Positions 1-12,062 of a stretch of DNA of 64,000 bases are shown in pieces. Location of the stretch: contig OZ199838.1 of the NCBI GenBank assembly GCA_964304625.1, positions 7,688,001 to 7,752,000 on the forward strand, read 5' to 3'. Under the pieces are notes generated by a model that worked only from the letters and a program-made list of their open reading frames with translations, did not search any database and had not been told where the DNA came from. How positions within the stretch are numbered: position 1 is the first letter of the stretch; every line of letters starts with the position of its first letter. Both the position numbers and the translations under genes were made by a program. The stretch comes from Kudoa neothunni. Lineage: Eukaryota > Cnidaria.

Positions 1-3
1 ACA

Positions 4-1500
4 ATCACGTATACGAATGGTTCACTTGGATGCGACAAAATAAATTGGAGCTTTCATCGCAACAGATTATCGACCATCGTTATGAAATCAGCAAGGAATT
101 CTGTAAAGATTCGAAATGTGTCGGTTATGGATGGTGTTATGTTTCTTAAGTGCGCTCACCCAACTACAGAATAACACACGCGCCCGACTGGGTCCAATAA
201 ACTAATAATACTATGGGGTTTTTTAGCGTGGCGGATAGGCCGCCAATAATACGCAGTTATGGCTAATCCTTAACAGATGGTTTCGCGGATTTAAAGATAG
301 ATTTAATCTCAGAAGATTTAACTTTGATGGAGATTCTAGTACCGCGAGCGACGATGTTGTGCCTGACTGGAAATCTCAATTAGAATCTATAATGGAGAAT
401 TACGAAAAAAATAAAATCTTTAACTTGGATGAAATTGGTTTATTCTACCAACCACATCCGAGTAAAAGCTTGAAATTTTTTGTTTCTGTATATTGATACC
501 GTTTAGTTTATACTAAGTTAATTAATATTGAGATGAATGTTTATCATTCATTATTAACTCATTTTTAATGTTAATATTTCAACTTTTAATGTTTAATTCC
601 GCGATAAGTCGATTTTTTAGATTTCTAGAAGGAATGACATTTTATAGATTCTATTTAGGAAGAAGTCATATTTCGTCTAACGAGTCAAATTCCAAATGCA
701 CCAAACGGTCAAAAAAACGAATAACGCCATTACTTGGGGCCTCCTTAATGGGAGAAAAGCTTGAGCCAATAGTCGTGGGTAATCATAGTCAACCACGATG
801 TTTTAAAAATTTAAAAAGAAAATCGATCCCTTATTACCCAAATAAAAATGCCTGGATGACCACTGAAATATTTACTCAATATTTAATCCAAAAAAATCAA
901 ATATTCAAAAACAAAAATTTGAAAGTTTTATGTTTGGTGGACAATGCAAACTGTTACCCTTCATTAAGTCTTTCCAACATTACGTTAATGTTTTTCCCAA
1001 AAAACACAACCTCTGTACTCCAACCGATGGATCAGGGTGTAATCAATTCAAGTCGATTTATAAGAAAAATTTGATTGAAAAATATACATTTCACGTCAAA
1101 AATAACTTAGATATAAAGTCTATTGATATTTTTGGATGCCTTGGTATTGATAAAGAAATCTTGGGAAAATGTCAGGCCGCAGACAATATCAAATTGTTTT
1201 CGAATGGCTGGCTTTATTTTCGAGAATAATAATACTGAAATTCCCCCTGTTCCATCCGAAGAATTAATCAATGTTGACCATACTTGCAATGAGTTAATGT
1301 AAAAATAGTCATTTGATGAAGAAGACGAAATTGAAAATATACCACATGATTCAACAGAGGCATCAAAATGTTTTGAATACCTATAAGGCTATTTTAAACT
1401 ATGCGGTTCTGATGTTTGGGGTTCACTTTATCGACTTGAAATGGAACTTTATAAGACATCGGAAAAAGTACGATTCAAACAAAGATATTAGATTAATTTA
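4..1500 (+). pseudogene. Tigger/pogo transposase remnant I
   Basis: Remnant of a pogo-superfamily transposase (CENP-B-like DNA-binding half plus DDE_1 catalytic half) that cuts and pastes its own element. At 4-146 the frame reads YEWFTWMRQNKLELSSQQII, a CENP-B-type helix-turn-helix. About 120 bp of unrelated sequence follow; coding resumes near 270 (GWFRGFKDRFNLRRF, then FNLDEIGLFYQP with the first catalytic D). A second foreign block lies at about 480-655. From 700 the DDE_1 core continues: KKRITPLLGASLMGEKLEPI, CLVDNANCYP, FFPKNTTSVLQPMDQGVI. A C-terminal trace runs to about 1500. The window starts inside the element and no right terminal repeat was found after 1500, so the boundaries are unknown. 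Two insertions plus frame changes mean it is dead. Family assignment is firm from the NTTSVLQPMDQGVI block. Confidence 0.82.
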
Positions 1501-2450
1501 GTGATTCTAAGCATATTTTGAATTATTAATAAACACTTGTTTTAATAATGGATGTGAGCGCGTCGTTAGGTGCCAAGTAGCCAACACTGCGGGTTATTTG
1601 ACACTTTCCCCTCGGTCCCGTAGGGATTACATAAAACCCATCACCCACTGTAATATATTGAAAAACTCGTATAAAGAAATATTTAATCGATCGAATTCCA
1701 TTAATTGTTAACAATGAACCATTCGACAATTTAACTGTTTTAATGGATAACTTTTGAACTTCCATTATGTTACATGAATTTTTATCTAAATAATATAAAT
1801 TTTCACCTAGTAATTTCAAAAATAATAATGAAAAAATATCAGGAAACACATACTAATATATGACATAAACAGTGTATATAAGCTAATATTCGGCAAAAAT
1901 CTATTTTCGTATAACCTTAACTTTATGTTTATTAACAAACAGTTATTGTTTATTTCTTCAAAAAATATTACATTTTGTAAGCTCAAAAATTCGTATTAAT
2001 GTTGAAACAGACTTTTAAAGATTCGATTCTCGAAAGAATATATGTCAATATCGTTTTGAATGAAAGCATGGCATAAAAATATGGCAGTGGCTATTGCTAC
2101 GGGAGGGAATAACTCCAAATCTACAAACTCATATAAACGTTGCAATTTATATTTGGGTAATGGTAAAGTATGTGACTCCAGAAAAACACCATCTTGCGCA
2201 CGTTTTTTCTTTTACGATTATCAATAATAAATCAAAAGAATACCGAGTGCAAATATTGAGCTAAAATTAATTACTTCTAAATTTTTTCCTAATTCCTATT
2301 CGACAACAGTCGGATACATGTGTAATCTCCATCTTTTTTTCAATAAACATTGAATTGATCTCTAATTTGTTTTGATAATCATTCATAAGTTGGTTTGATT
2401 TTATATTTTTTACAATATAAACACAAATTTTAAGATATCAAATTTAATTA

Positions 2451-4281
2451 CAGTAAGGTCTCGATATTGCGTGGCTCGATATAACGTGGTTTTCAATTTG
2501 TAGTCTTTATTTAATTCACACTGTACAATTAATTGGCTGAAATGTTGTTATATGGTTAATAGAATATGTTTTAATATTTATATATATTTTTTTATGTAAG
2601 ATCTATGAAAATCGAGGGTCTTGCTACTGCGTGGCTCTTTTTCCATAAAATAATCCGATTAATCCGCCTTTTGTACCGTTACAGAAGTTGAAATGGTTAG
2701 GTGTCAGAGAAGCATTAAGGATAAACGAGAAATAATATTGTATTATAAATCATTAGGATCGATTCCTAGGGCCAAAGCTTTAACAACAAAGAAATTTAAC
2801 CTGCCTAGTAAGCATCAATTTCTAATCATTATTAAATAAACATAGGCTATTCTTCGTTGGATAGAATGTTGTCTAAGGAAAGCGAAATCATCGATTCAAA
2901 TTTTTCTGATAGCCGTATTAGAATAAAAAACGGGAATTGTGATGAGCTTGAAAGTCTACTATTCAACTGGCTTGTTCTCCAATGAGAAAAGAAGAATATT
3001 CCGGGATTTATTATTTATGAAAAGGCTGGTTCTCTAATTTTAAGACAAGATATTGTTTGACAAATATCAGATTACATAGAGAGGCTGGAAGTGCTGATGT
3101 AAGTGCGATCCCTGAATGGATTAACAATAATTCAAATATTCTTGGTAAGTATAAACGGGAAGATATTATAAATATGGATGAAGCCGCCCCTTTTTTTTAA
3201 GAACAATTACCTCAGCGAATTTATGTCACCAAGCACGAATCTGGTATAAGAGGGACAAAACAGTCCAAAAAAGAGTAACAATATTGGTTATTGCTTCAAG
3301 TACTGGCGAAAAATTTCCACTTTACGTGATTGGAAAATTTAAGAAGCCGCGTTGTTTTAATGGGGTCAAAAATCTCCCAGTAAACTATAAGTCTCAAAAA
3401 AATGGTTGGATGTCCGCGGCTCTATTCTTAGAAATCCTAAAAAATTTTGATAAGTTCAGTCAAGAAAATAGAAAAGTCCTTATCTTCCTTGATCAATGCC
3501 CGCCTCATCCCAATTTAACGAACCACTTTAATAACATTGAATTGGTGTTCCTACCTAAAAACACCACCAGTGTCCTCCAGCCAATGGATCTCGGTATCAT
3601 TCATAGTTTGAAGGCAGACTACCGCAAATCGTTGACCAGAAAGTTTCTGTCTGACGAGGATATTTCAACACCCTTCAAATACACGATTATGGATTGTTTT
3701 CATATGTTAAATGAAGCATGAGACATGGTAGAGAGAAAAACCATTGAAAACTATTTCAAGAAATCTCAGATATTTAGGATTCGTAGGATTAACTAATAAA
3801 TTAATATTAATATAAAATAAAGAGGATACTAACGCAGACGTCGATTCCGCATCTGAAACAATAATTGTTGGTAAATATGCATTTCAGGTAAGTTTGTTTC
3901 AAACGAATTCCTAGACGACTTTGACGATGTAAGTGAATTGGAGGAAGCTGAAACCGTCCATGAGAACGCATCATATCAAATAGATAAGGATATTTCGATT
4001 GTTTCAAAATGCGATGAAGATCCGGATTTTGATGAAAATAATGAAATAGTTAGCTCTGCCGAATTAAAAAATGTAATAAATATTATCAGAAAAGCTTTTA
4101 TGCGAGAGAATCCTGCTGCTTTAACCTATACTCATCCCATAATGGACGAAATATATAAAATTCTTAAAAATTAATATTTTTCGTTGTTTTCGCATGCGTC
4201 GGTCTCGGTATTGCGTGGGGTCTTGCTATTACGTGGAAAATTCCTATTCCCAAAAAAACACGCAATATCGAAACCTTACTG
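2451..4281 (+). mobile_element. Tigger II, complete pogo-type element (1831 bp)
   Basis: Terminal inverted repeats are CAGTAAGGTCTCGATATTGC at 2451 and its complement (CAGTAAGGTTTCGATATTGC read inward) ending at 4281. TA dinucleotides flank it at 2449-2450 and 4282-4283, as for Tc1/mariner/pogo insertion. Subterminal sequence at both ends repeats the ATTGCGTGG / TTACGTGG motif. It interrupts the small MULE derivative two bases from that element's end. Termini and duplication look intact; the transposase does not. Confidence 0.93.
2693..4174 (+). pseudogene. Tigger II transposase (pogo, DDE_1), intron-bearing, inactivated
   Basis: The frame starts at 2693 with MVRCQRSIKDKREIILYYKS, the usual pogo N-terminus. 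A 38-bp intron (2808-2845, GTAAGC...CATAG) joins KKFNLPS to YSSLDRMLSKES; without it the frame is lost. The catalytic block starts with INMDEAAP (first D, near 3175), then KRVTILVIASSTGEKFPLYV (3275 on), IFLDQCPPHP (second D) and PKNTTSVLQPMDLGII (third D). A C-terminal acidic piece ends at 4174, probably after another small intron near 3880. In-frame stops (for example after EAAPFF and at 3721) and at least one frame change between 2980 and 3050 make it nonfunctional. Family assignment is firm; the intron is inferred from GT-AG ends, restored frame and its match in Tigger III. Confidence 0.82.
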
Positions 4282-4884
4282 TACTTATATTTGTAATCAA
4301 TGATTTTTGGCCTAACATAATTAACTGTTTTGGAGGAAATTTGAGCTATTGAAATTTCTAATATTGTGACTATAAATTTCGTGTTTTACGTTTTGTTATG
4401 AGTAACGTTAAATAAATATTTTAATTTTTTTACTAATAAAAGCTTCTTTAATTAAAGAATCAAATACCAGACGTGTTTTATGTATAAAACGTCCACCCTA
4501 TTACCTCTGATTTTACCTAATATGTTTAATCTGGCGCAGCTAATGTAATCAGTTAAAATATGCTTAACTAGGTTTTTATAAAATGAAATAATTGTATTTG
4601 TGATATAAATATATTATATTTATATGTATTATTACATATCTACAAAGTATATTAAGCATTACTGCTATTCATAGAAAACGATTAGAACATACTATGTAGT
4701 GAATTCAGTAAATATATTTAAAGTAATATCTAATTTTATAGTTAAAATTAATACGAAAGCTTTCTGTGTGCATTTAAATAGCGGTGAGTATAATTATATC
4801 TTCTTAAATGTTATTTTTACGAATATAGATAAATTATTTATTTTAATAACATAAAAATTTAAAAAAAACTTACATTTTACTGTA

Positions 4885-5575
4885 ATGCGTTATCTGAAAT
4901 TAATGTCCACAATAGATAGAAACACGTTTTGTATTCTTGATTACAGTAACCTGTGTGGGAATCAATGTTTTCATTGTAGCGTCACTTGTACGATGGAATC
5001 CTCTCCTGGATTGAAAGTTGACTTATATAACTCATTAAAAAGTCATATTAATCGTTATGAACATCTTTTTTCCTACAAATTAAAAATGAGAGAATAGCCA
5101 AAAATACAAAATTCCCAATATAAAATTCTAAAATATTTTAATGAAGCTTTAATTTACTACAAATTAACGTTTGTATTCTTTTCGACTCTCCATAAAAAGA
5201 AAGCTTAAAGGTAACTGCCCCTCTAGCATTACTTTTTGAGTTAGTAACGATATGGAAAATTTTTCATAATCATATTTTTAAATGAGATACACAATTGTCT
5301 TTGTAATGCTTCGATATACAAATTTCTACCTCAACAACAAAAAGTCTATTTCTCAGATAATCACCTTTTTGAATTTATATCATTTGGATCTAATAAAAAT
5401 CGTATACAAAAAATGTTATGCTATGAAACGAGTAAAAAAATCACAGTGAAATCCTTACACAATGTGAAAACAAGAGGAAAAACCAACATGGATGTATTTA
5501 CGACTATCAATATGCCAACTCACAATTTTAATTGTGATGTTGAAAATAAAAAGAAGACAATAATGTTGTAACTTG
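4885..5575 (+). pseudogene. MULE-2 transposase N-terminal remnants
   Basis: Two short stretches match the start of the MULE-1 transposase. At 4976-5097 the frame gives ESSPGLKVDLYNSLKSHINR and then YKLKMRE, which lines up with GMKFDSYEKLQIKVKEYEEK of MULE-1. At about 5388-5575 the frame reads RIQKMLCYETSKKITVKSLH then NVKTR, matching the LRANKRLIQCKLSEETGEKI / LKSIHNVKT region of MULE-1. These parts belong to the DNA-binding and linker portion upstream of the DDE core. The catalytic core itself is missing, so the copy was internally deleted. Strand and family are supported by this colinear match. Confidence 0.65.
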
Positions 5576-6655
5576 ACTATTTTTGGTTGATTACCTAATG
5601 AGATAAACTCCTCAATTTTGTTGAAAATTTTGTGCTAACGAAAGCAATACATAAACTTTCGAACTCGCGGTGATTGTAAATTCAAATATTTTAGATAAAT
5701 TCCATAATTGGTATTCTTATTAGTGACCCCTGTATTTAATTGTTGCTAACGATTCTATTTGAGAATTTCGCATAATTTATGCATGCTTTTTATGAAAAAA
5801 TTCATGCAAGCATAGATGGCTTCTTGACATAAATTTTAAAATTTTTCCCTACTTTAAATGAAAAATTATGTATCGTTGTTACGGTTGAGAACATAAAGTA
5901 AGGGAATTTTTGAGAACCGTTTCTTCAAATACCTATTTTTTACCTGTAAACTTTGTGTAAGACAAATATTTCAAAGGAACTTAGCACAAAATAATGCGAA
6001 ATAACAACTGATACTCTAAACAAAATCACTAAAATGTTACCAAATATTAGTTAGGGCTATCATTTCCACTGCAAATGAAAGCAATCGGATGACCTAAAGA
6101 ACGTAGACTAACTGTCATCTTTTTCTAGAATAAAAACCGATGATAAAATAATAACTTTTTATTAAAAAAGAGATTTATTTGAGCATAAAAATTGTATAAT
6201 TATCAGTCTAATACAATATTTCTAACTTACGTGTTAAAGAATTTTCGTAACATAATAATTTACTTCCTAACTGGTTTAAATTTTCAAATTAAATAAATAC
6301 GCCGCCCATCTAAGTGAGCGGTTGCCACTAAATTAAAAACGTTTCTTGGAGCACGCTCACATTAAAAGAAGGCAAAATTATTTATTTCATTTGAGTATTA
6401 TCCTTATTAACTGATTTTACGCAACCAATTTTGCATATTGATTTTATTAAACGTTAAAAAGATGAACTAAAGCTATTTTTTAATCCAAAACTCCTTACAA
6501 TAATGTTGTATTTTTCAATAGCTCAAATTTTCTCCAAAACAGTTAAATATATTAGGCCAAAAATCATTGATTACAAATATAAATCTCAAATTTTATATGA
6601 CTTTGTAGATTTGGAGTTATTCCCTCCCGTAGCAACAGCCAGTGCCTAAAAATAT

Positions 6656-7410
6656 CTTTAACTAAAAATTTATATAAAACGAAACAAAGAATTTTGTATT
6701 ATTATTTGTATTATTAAGTTAATAATATTTTGAAATATAGGAGAAGTTTGATTAAAAAAGTGGCGCACAGAGAAACACGGTTAAAAACGCCGATTTACGA
6801 AATGAACGGAGCATAGTATTTTTGAGCACCATTTTTGACTAACATAAGTGATATTTAATTTATTTAATAACATAATTTACATCTTATTCGATGAAATAAT
6901 TGACATTGTTAATAATTTAGTATCTTTAATGTTTTCTATAATTTTTCTTAAATGAAATGTAAGGATGATGGAAAATACAAATTAATACCTTGTTTATCAA
7001 TAATGTTAAAATAAAATTAATGTTAAAATAGATTTTGTACATGTATTGTTTATTTATTTCCTAAAATGTCCTTGTTTTCGATTTTGATATCGACATGTTT
7101 TGACGAATACCGGGTTCTGATCAAAACATAAGATCGGTAACGGAATAACACTAATAATCATATAATTCTTTCTTTTGTGATTGAGAAGAAATAAGATCTC
7201 TCAAACTTTTAATATCTGTAGTTTTACGTGTTTATACTGTCATTCATTTCGATTAAGGTATAAAATTAATGAAAGCATTTTTTTCGTAATTATCTCATAT
7301 TTTTCAGTTATATTCCCCTTTTAATGTTAAGAGAACCCTTAAAGATAAAATTTTTTCTCAAATTATGCTTGGGCATGGACTCCATTATATAGGCATTAAA
7401 ATCACTTATA
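6656..7410. other. AT-rich spacer, nothing recognised
   Basis: Between the 3' duplication of MULE-2 and the Tigger MITE I see only AT-rich sequence with no reading frame, terminal repeat or RNA-like structure that I can support. Confidence 0.5.
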
Positions 7411-7597
7411 CAGTCGAGATTGGATATTGCGTGATTCGGTATCGCGTAATTTAAGATTTTCGATATGAAGATATTTACATTGGGACTTAATTTTAGAGTT
7501 ATATCATTATTTTATCAATTAAATTAATAATATAGAATAAAAATAAAAAAATATTTTTCCTTGGTTCCAAAAATTACGCAATATCGAATCTCGACTG
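7411..7597. mobile_element. Tigger-type MITE (187 bp)
   Basis: A short non-autonomous element with inverted ends CAGTCGAGATTGGATATTGC (7411 on) and CAGTCGAGATTCGATATTGC read inward from 7597. TA flanks lie at 7409-7410 and 7598-7599. The ends match those of Tigger III (CAGTCGAACCTGGATATTGC) better than Tigger II, so a Tigger III-like transposase probably moved it. It has no coding capacity. Confidence 0.9.
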
Positions 7598-7624
7598 TAT
7601 TAATCAAATCTAGGGATTAATTAT

Positions 7625-10600
7625 GGCACTGGCTATTCTTACGACAATGAATATCTTTTTTCTTACTAAAGATATTTTAAATATGAATTTAAAAACATTT
7701 TATTACATTTTTTTCCCACAAAAATTTAAGTTTTTATAAATTATTATTATTATTGCGATAAAACTAATACATATATTTTGGCCTTATTTCGCCATTACAA
7801 GTACTAAAAATGATTAAAACCAGATCTTCATTAACATTCACGACATTTTAAAGCATTTTTGAACCGAAAAATCATGAAAATTGTGCTAATGTAACTTCAT
7901 TTGCAATGGAGCCCATCAGCCCACGTGTCAATGTTAAGACCGCATTCGATTATTGTGTCACGAACTACATCACATTTTAATTACATTTAGATCCAAAATG
8001 CAATTTTAAAAGCTTATTTTTAAAATTAATAATCTAATTTGTTCTATTTGTTTATAACATACTTCATGTATCTTGGTGAGTATAGCGACATAACTGCCTA
8101 TTATTTCGTTCAAAATGTTATATATTTTTCAGGTTAAGTATCTGGAAAGATATTGAGGTTAATTGTATTTCATAATAATTACATTCAATCAATTTTATTA
8201 ATATTTTTGTCTTAAAAATTAGATAAAATGATTATTTCCTACACCACATAATTATACGGCATAATTTTAACAAAAAGATAAAACCTGCTAATATTAATTA
8301 TCTTAAAAAATATAATATTTACTAGTAATTCATTACACATATTAACAATTTGTTTACGAGTCTGTTAATATCCCCAGACATGTTAAAGTAAAAACGTTAC
8401 GTTGCGCAGTACTATGGAAATCATGGATTGTGAACAGTCTGCTGACTTCTTTATTGGAATGAAATTTGATTCGTATGAAAAGTTACAAATTAAAGTGAAA
8501 GAATACGAAGAAAAACATTTTTGCAATTTAAAAATTAGACATTCGAGAAAAATTTCAAATGCACAACGAAGAGTAAACAGATCCATAAATTCTCAGTTGG
8601 TTTATTATGACATTAATTACGTGTGTTTCTTTGGTGTTCCTTACAAACGCAAAAGCAGTGGAGATAGAAACAAATTATCATTTTAGAAGGAATTCCCATT
8701 TAGTATCTCGCTCCGGAGCACTGCGGACGGTAACTTTTTGGAGGTGAAATCGCTAAATTTAATCCATAACCATTCCTGCGATCAAAGAATGTTCGAAAAC
8801 CTTCCTCCACAAAGAATTAACCTGGATGATCCAATGATATCGGAGTTAATATCATTAAGAGCAAATAAAAGGTTAATTCAATGTAAGTTAAGCGAAGAAA
8901 CCGGAGAAAAAATTACATTAAAATCTATCCATAATGTAAAGACTGTTTCTACCGTCGAACCGAAAAATATTGATTCCGTTATTACAATATTGAAAAATGA
9001 TTATAATTTCTGAATTAAAATTCTTGCTAGTGAAAATTCTGTCAATGGAATTTTCTTCGTGGATAACGAAATGCTCCATGTTCTTGAATGTTTTCCTGAG
9101 CTATTATTCATAGATGCCACTTAAAGCTGTTGGATTCAAGGTACGAAACCCTATTTTATAACAAATGACGATTGTATTTGTAGAGCTCCTCTTTATTTAA
9201 CTGCATCTCAAGACTCTTTTGGTTTAACCCATATCACTAGTGCCTGTATTTTATATGAGGAGACAGCAGAAGCCATAACATGGTTTCTGAACGAATTGTT
9301 AGATGCTGCACCGTGGTTACAATCCAAAACGATGTCAATAATAACTGACGAAGACCATTTGTTACGAAAATGTTTAAGTTTCGTATTTCCTTCCACAAAG
9401 TTGATACTATGTAAATTCCATGTATTACAAGCGTTCCAGCGGGAAATAAAAGTCGGAAAGTATGGTATAACAACAGAAACAAAAACACTTATTCTTCAAA
9501 TATTAGAAAAAATGACTTATGTCTAGAACATGGACAATTTTGACCGCCTATGTTGTGAACTTTTTGACCTCGGAGTTGAGGAACTTAATGATTATTTCAA
9601 AAAGAATTGACTACCCATTTACCAGGAATGGATAATTGGATTAAGTATGGCTGAGCATTACTATAATAATACAACGAATAACAGAATTGAATCCATTAAT
9701 GCAAAACTAAAAACTGTAGTGAAAAAGTTTTCAACTTTGAGTGATTTTTTCGACAATTTCTTACGATTTTTGAAATCGCAAAGGATTGAGCGGCAAAGCA
9801 CCATTGCTATGGAACTAACAAAACCATACGATTCTTCCAACGATAATGAGACTTTCAAAAAATATCATAATTATCTTACGCCCTATTCTTCAAGTATGAT
9901 CCAGGAAGAATTATCAAAAATAAAGGAAGCCATTTTAGAAGAAAATTCCAGTTATAACTCCTGTAATTGTTCAATGCATAAATCATTCAAGCTTCCTTGT
10001 CGTCATATTCTACAAAAACGTGCACTCAACTTAATCAACTTGTTTGATGAATCATTGTGCCATTCTCGTTGGATTAGGGAGCATGCGAATAATTTCTTAA
10101 ATGTTCTAAATGTTAATAATTTTAAAGATTTTCATGATGAGGGAGTTGTAAAAATCAAACCTAAAGACACTATCCAAACCTTTTCTCAAAGATTAAGACT
10201 GTCTTCAGTGCTTACAAAAAAGTTGGCGACTACATCTGCAGAGTTTTGCGGAGATTATTTTCAAGCTTCCATTGAAGTTTTTAGAAGACTTGAATGTGTC
10301 ATTAAAAATCATGATACGAAAATGATGTCTACTATAAATGAACTAAGTTATTTACTATTTGTTGCAAATGTGTAAAGTATATTAGTGAAAATAAATTTGA
10401 GAGAAGATAACGCTTTCATTGAAATCATATCCTCCAATCCTGAGAGTGAATTGTCTTACACAAGTATTTAGTAAATGAAAATATTTTATTAATATAATTT
10501 AAACTAAGATGATGAATATACGGATGAAAAATACGGTAAACTAACCATAGTACTAACTGATGGTAATGTATTTAGCTGAAAGCTTTGCTAGTAAAAGTAT

Positions 10601-11314
10601 GAATCAGGAAAAAACTAATGATACATATAAAAGTAACTAATTTTTTATTAATTATAAAAAATTTTTAGATATACCCATTCCATCCAAAGTCAAGTCTGTC
10701 GGAAGGCCCAGGGGTAGCAGATTAACTACTATTGGACTTCCGAAGAAAAAACAAAAATAAAATTTCAATAGATAGTTGATAATAAAAGTTAATTAATTAT
10801 GACATTTCCCAAATATTGGTTGCTAATTATGTATTTCGATTTATATTTTAATGTTAAATAACTTGAATTATGAAGTGATGACGTATGATTGTTTGAGTTC
10901 CGTCTATTTGGCTTGAAAAAATTTCTAAATTTGATTAATATTAGTTTTATTTTTCTGTAAATATCTTATAAAATGATACCATTTCAAACAATTAATCCGT
11001 ACCAAACCGTAACATTGACACGTGGGCTAATGGTCTCCATTGCAAATGATGTTATATTAGCACAATTTTCGTGATTTTTCGATTCAAAAATGCTTTAAAT
11101 GTCGTAAATGTTAATGAAGATCTGGTTTTAATCATTTTTAGTACTTGTAATGGCGAAATAAGGTCAAAATGTATGTATTAATTTTATTGCAATAATAATT
11201 TATAAAAACTTAAATTGTTGTAGGAAAAAAATGTAGTAAAATGTTTTTAAATTCATATTTAAAATATCTTTAGTAAGAAAAAAGATATTCGTTGTCGTAA
11301 GAATAGCCACTTCC
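7625..11314 (+). mobile_element. MULE-1: full-length Mutator-like element with ~300-bp TIRs
   Basis: Long inverted repeats lie at 7625-7936 and 11011-11314; both start GG(C/A)A(C/G)TGGCTATTCTTACG read inward and remain clearly alignable over about 305 bp. The 9-bp target duplication ATTAATTAT is perfect (7616-7624 and 11315-11323). A single transposase gene fills the interior on the plus strand. This is the best-preserved MULE in the window and defines the family structure: long terminal repeats, FLYWCH/WRKY-like N-terminus, MULE core, SWIM zinc finger and basic tail. Identical duplications argue for a fairly young insertion, yet the transposase already carries stops. Confidence 0.94.
8414..10760 (+). 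pseudogene. MULE-1 transposase (FLYWCH-like, MULE DDE core, SWIM finger)
   Basis: Mutator-type transposase. From 8414 the N-terminus (FIGMKFDSYEKLQIKVKEYE) resembles FLYWCH/WRKY-type DNA-binding regions, ending in LNLIHNHSCDQ with a metal-binding HNH-like H-x-H. The DDE core shows LLFIDAT (first D, ~9105), MSIITDEDHL (second D, ~9340) and NNRIESINAKLK (catalytic E, ~9680). A SWIM zinc finger follows: CNCSMHKSFKLPCRHIL (~9965). A last short exon after a small intron probably supplies KSVGRPRGSRLTTIGLPKKK near 10680-10760, an AT-hook-like basic tail. The coding parts from 8414 to 10375 stay in one frame but contain five in-frame stops (8684, 9011, 9122, 9524, 9607), so decay is by point change, not indels. 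Not functional unless stops are bypassed. Confidence 0.88.
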
Positions 11315-11323
11315 ATTAATTAT

Positions 11324-12062
11324 TGGTGTAAATAGTTTTATTATATGAATATTTAACATTTATCGCAAAGGTAAAATAAATTAATCAAAAAAGAGGGAGC
11401 ATCTGCTAATTCTAAATCACAAAATAATGTTGAAATCAACTCATATTATTATTGTATTAACACTAGAATTCAAGAGACTAAAATTGCAGTAACAAAATTA
11501 AATCAATTTTTGTAGTGAATCTCAAGGTAGACAGTGCATAAATCCATTTTATTTACTCAGAATTTTTCTACGAGATTTATCTAAATAGATCGACATCAAA
11601 CTAATTCATTAAATGAAAGCGATGCTTAAATAGTTGGTGGTGCTTTCATTATTTGTTTGTACTAATAAGAGACCTAAGGAGGTTTTTAATTTGAACAAAA
11701 TTTACGACGTTAGCTTACTACAACCTTTAAACAATATATAAAAACGAGTAATACACATTCAATGTATTGATTCTGCAGTTGCAGAAGTCTAATTGGAGAT
11801 CTAATAAATCCATCAACCTCTGACTTAATTTCATAATCCCTCAGTAAATATTAAGATTAAAGGATTAAACTGGGTGGCAACTATATAAAATAAACTCAAT
11901 TTTAATGCAATTATTCAGCTATTTTCTAATCGAACGAAATAATCATGTAATTTATATTGAATTTGCACAAAAATTTATTCAAAAAAACAAAACGTTTTCC
12001 AAATGTCAGGTGACCTCGTTGCGCGCTTAGTGCTCTTAGGTCGTTGTTTAAGTTTGTTACTC
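11324..12062. other. spacer upstream of CDT1
   Basis: AT-rich, non-repetitive by eye. It presumably holds the CDT1 promoter and 5' leader, but I can point to no specific element. An upstream in-frame ATG at 12003 adds 20 residues to CDT1; I prefer the ATG at 12063. Confidence 0.4.

Larger units (their letters stand above)
2156..4284 (+). mobile_element. solo-end MULE derivative (~296 bp) interrupted by Tigger II
   Basis: The element begins GGTAATGGTAAAGTATG, the same start as the element at 18446. It runs to 2450, is broken by the Tigger, and ends with the C at 4284. It sits inside the left terminal repeat of MULE-2: the undamaged right repeat shows the empty site, and the word TTATATTTG is duplicated at 2147-2155 and 4285-4293. 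A 9-bp duplication implies insertion by Mutator-type machinery. The 3' end does not form a good inverted repeat with the 5' end, and the equivalent sequence in the 18446 copy continues further. It therefore looks like one terminal arm that moved alone or was trimmed. Confidence 0.7.
2083..6646 (+). mobile_element. MULE-2: Mutator-like element with nested insertions
   Basis: The ends are inverted repeats: GGCAGTGGCTATTGCTACGG at 2083 and its near-complement ending in AGCCAGTGCC at 6646. The flanks carry a perfect 9-bp duplication TAAAAATAT (2074-2082 and 6647-6655), the hallmark of Mutator-like transposition. Left-repeat homology continues to about 4385 once a foreign block (2156-4284) is set aside; the right repeat is 6518-6646. 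The interior has eroded transposase coding (4885-5575). The end motif GGCA(G/C)TGGCTATT is shared with MULE-1, so the two are one family. The sequence between 5600 and 6500 is AT-rich with nothing recognised. Confidence 0.88.

Noticed and set aside
1526-1849. Minus-strand 107-codon frame downstream of Tigger I
   Set aside because: No family resemblance, no start context, and it lies in the likely 3' region of a decayed transposon; chance frame.
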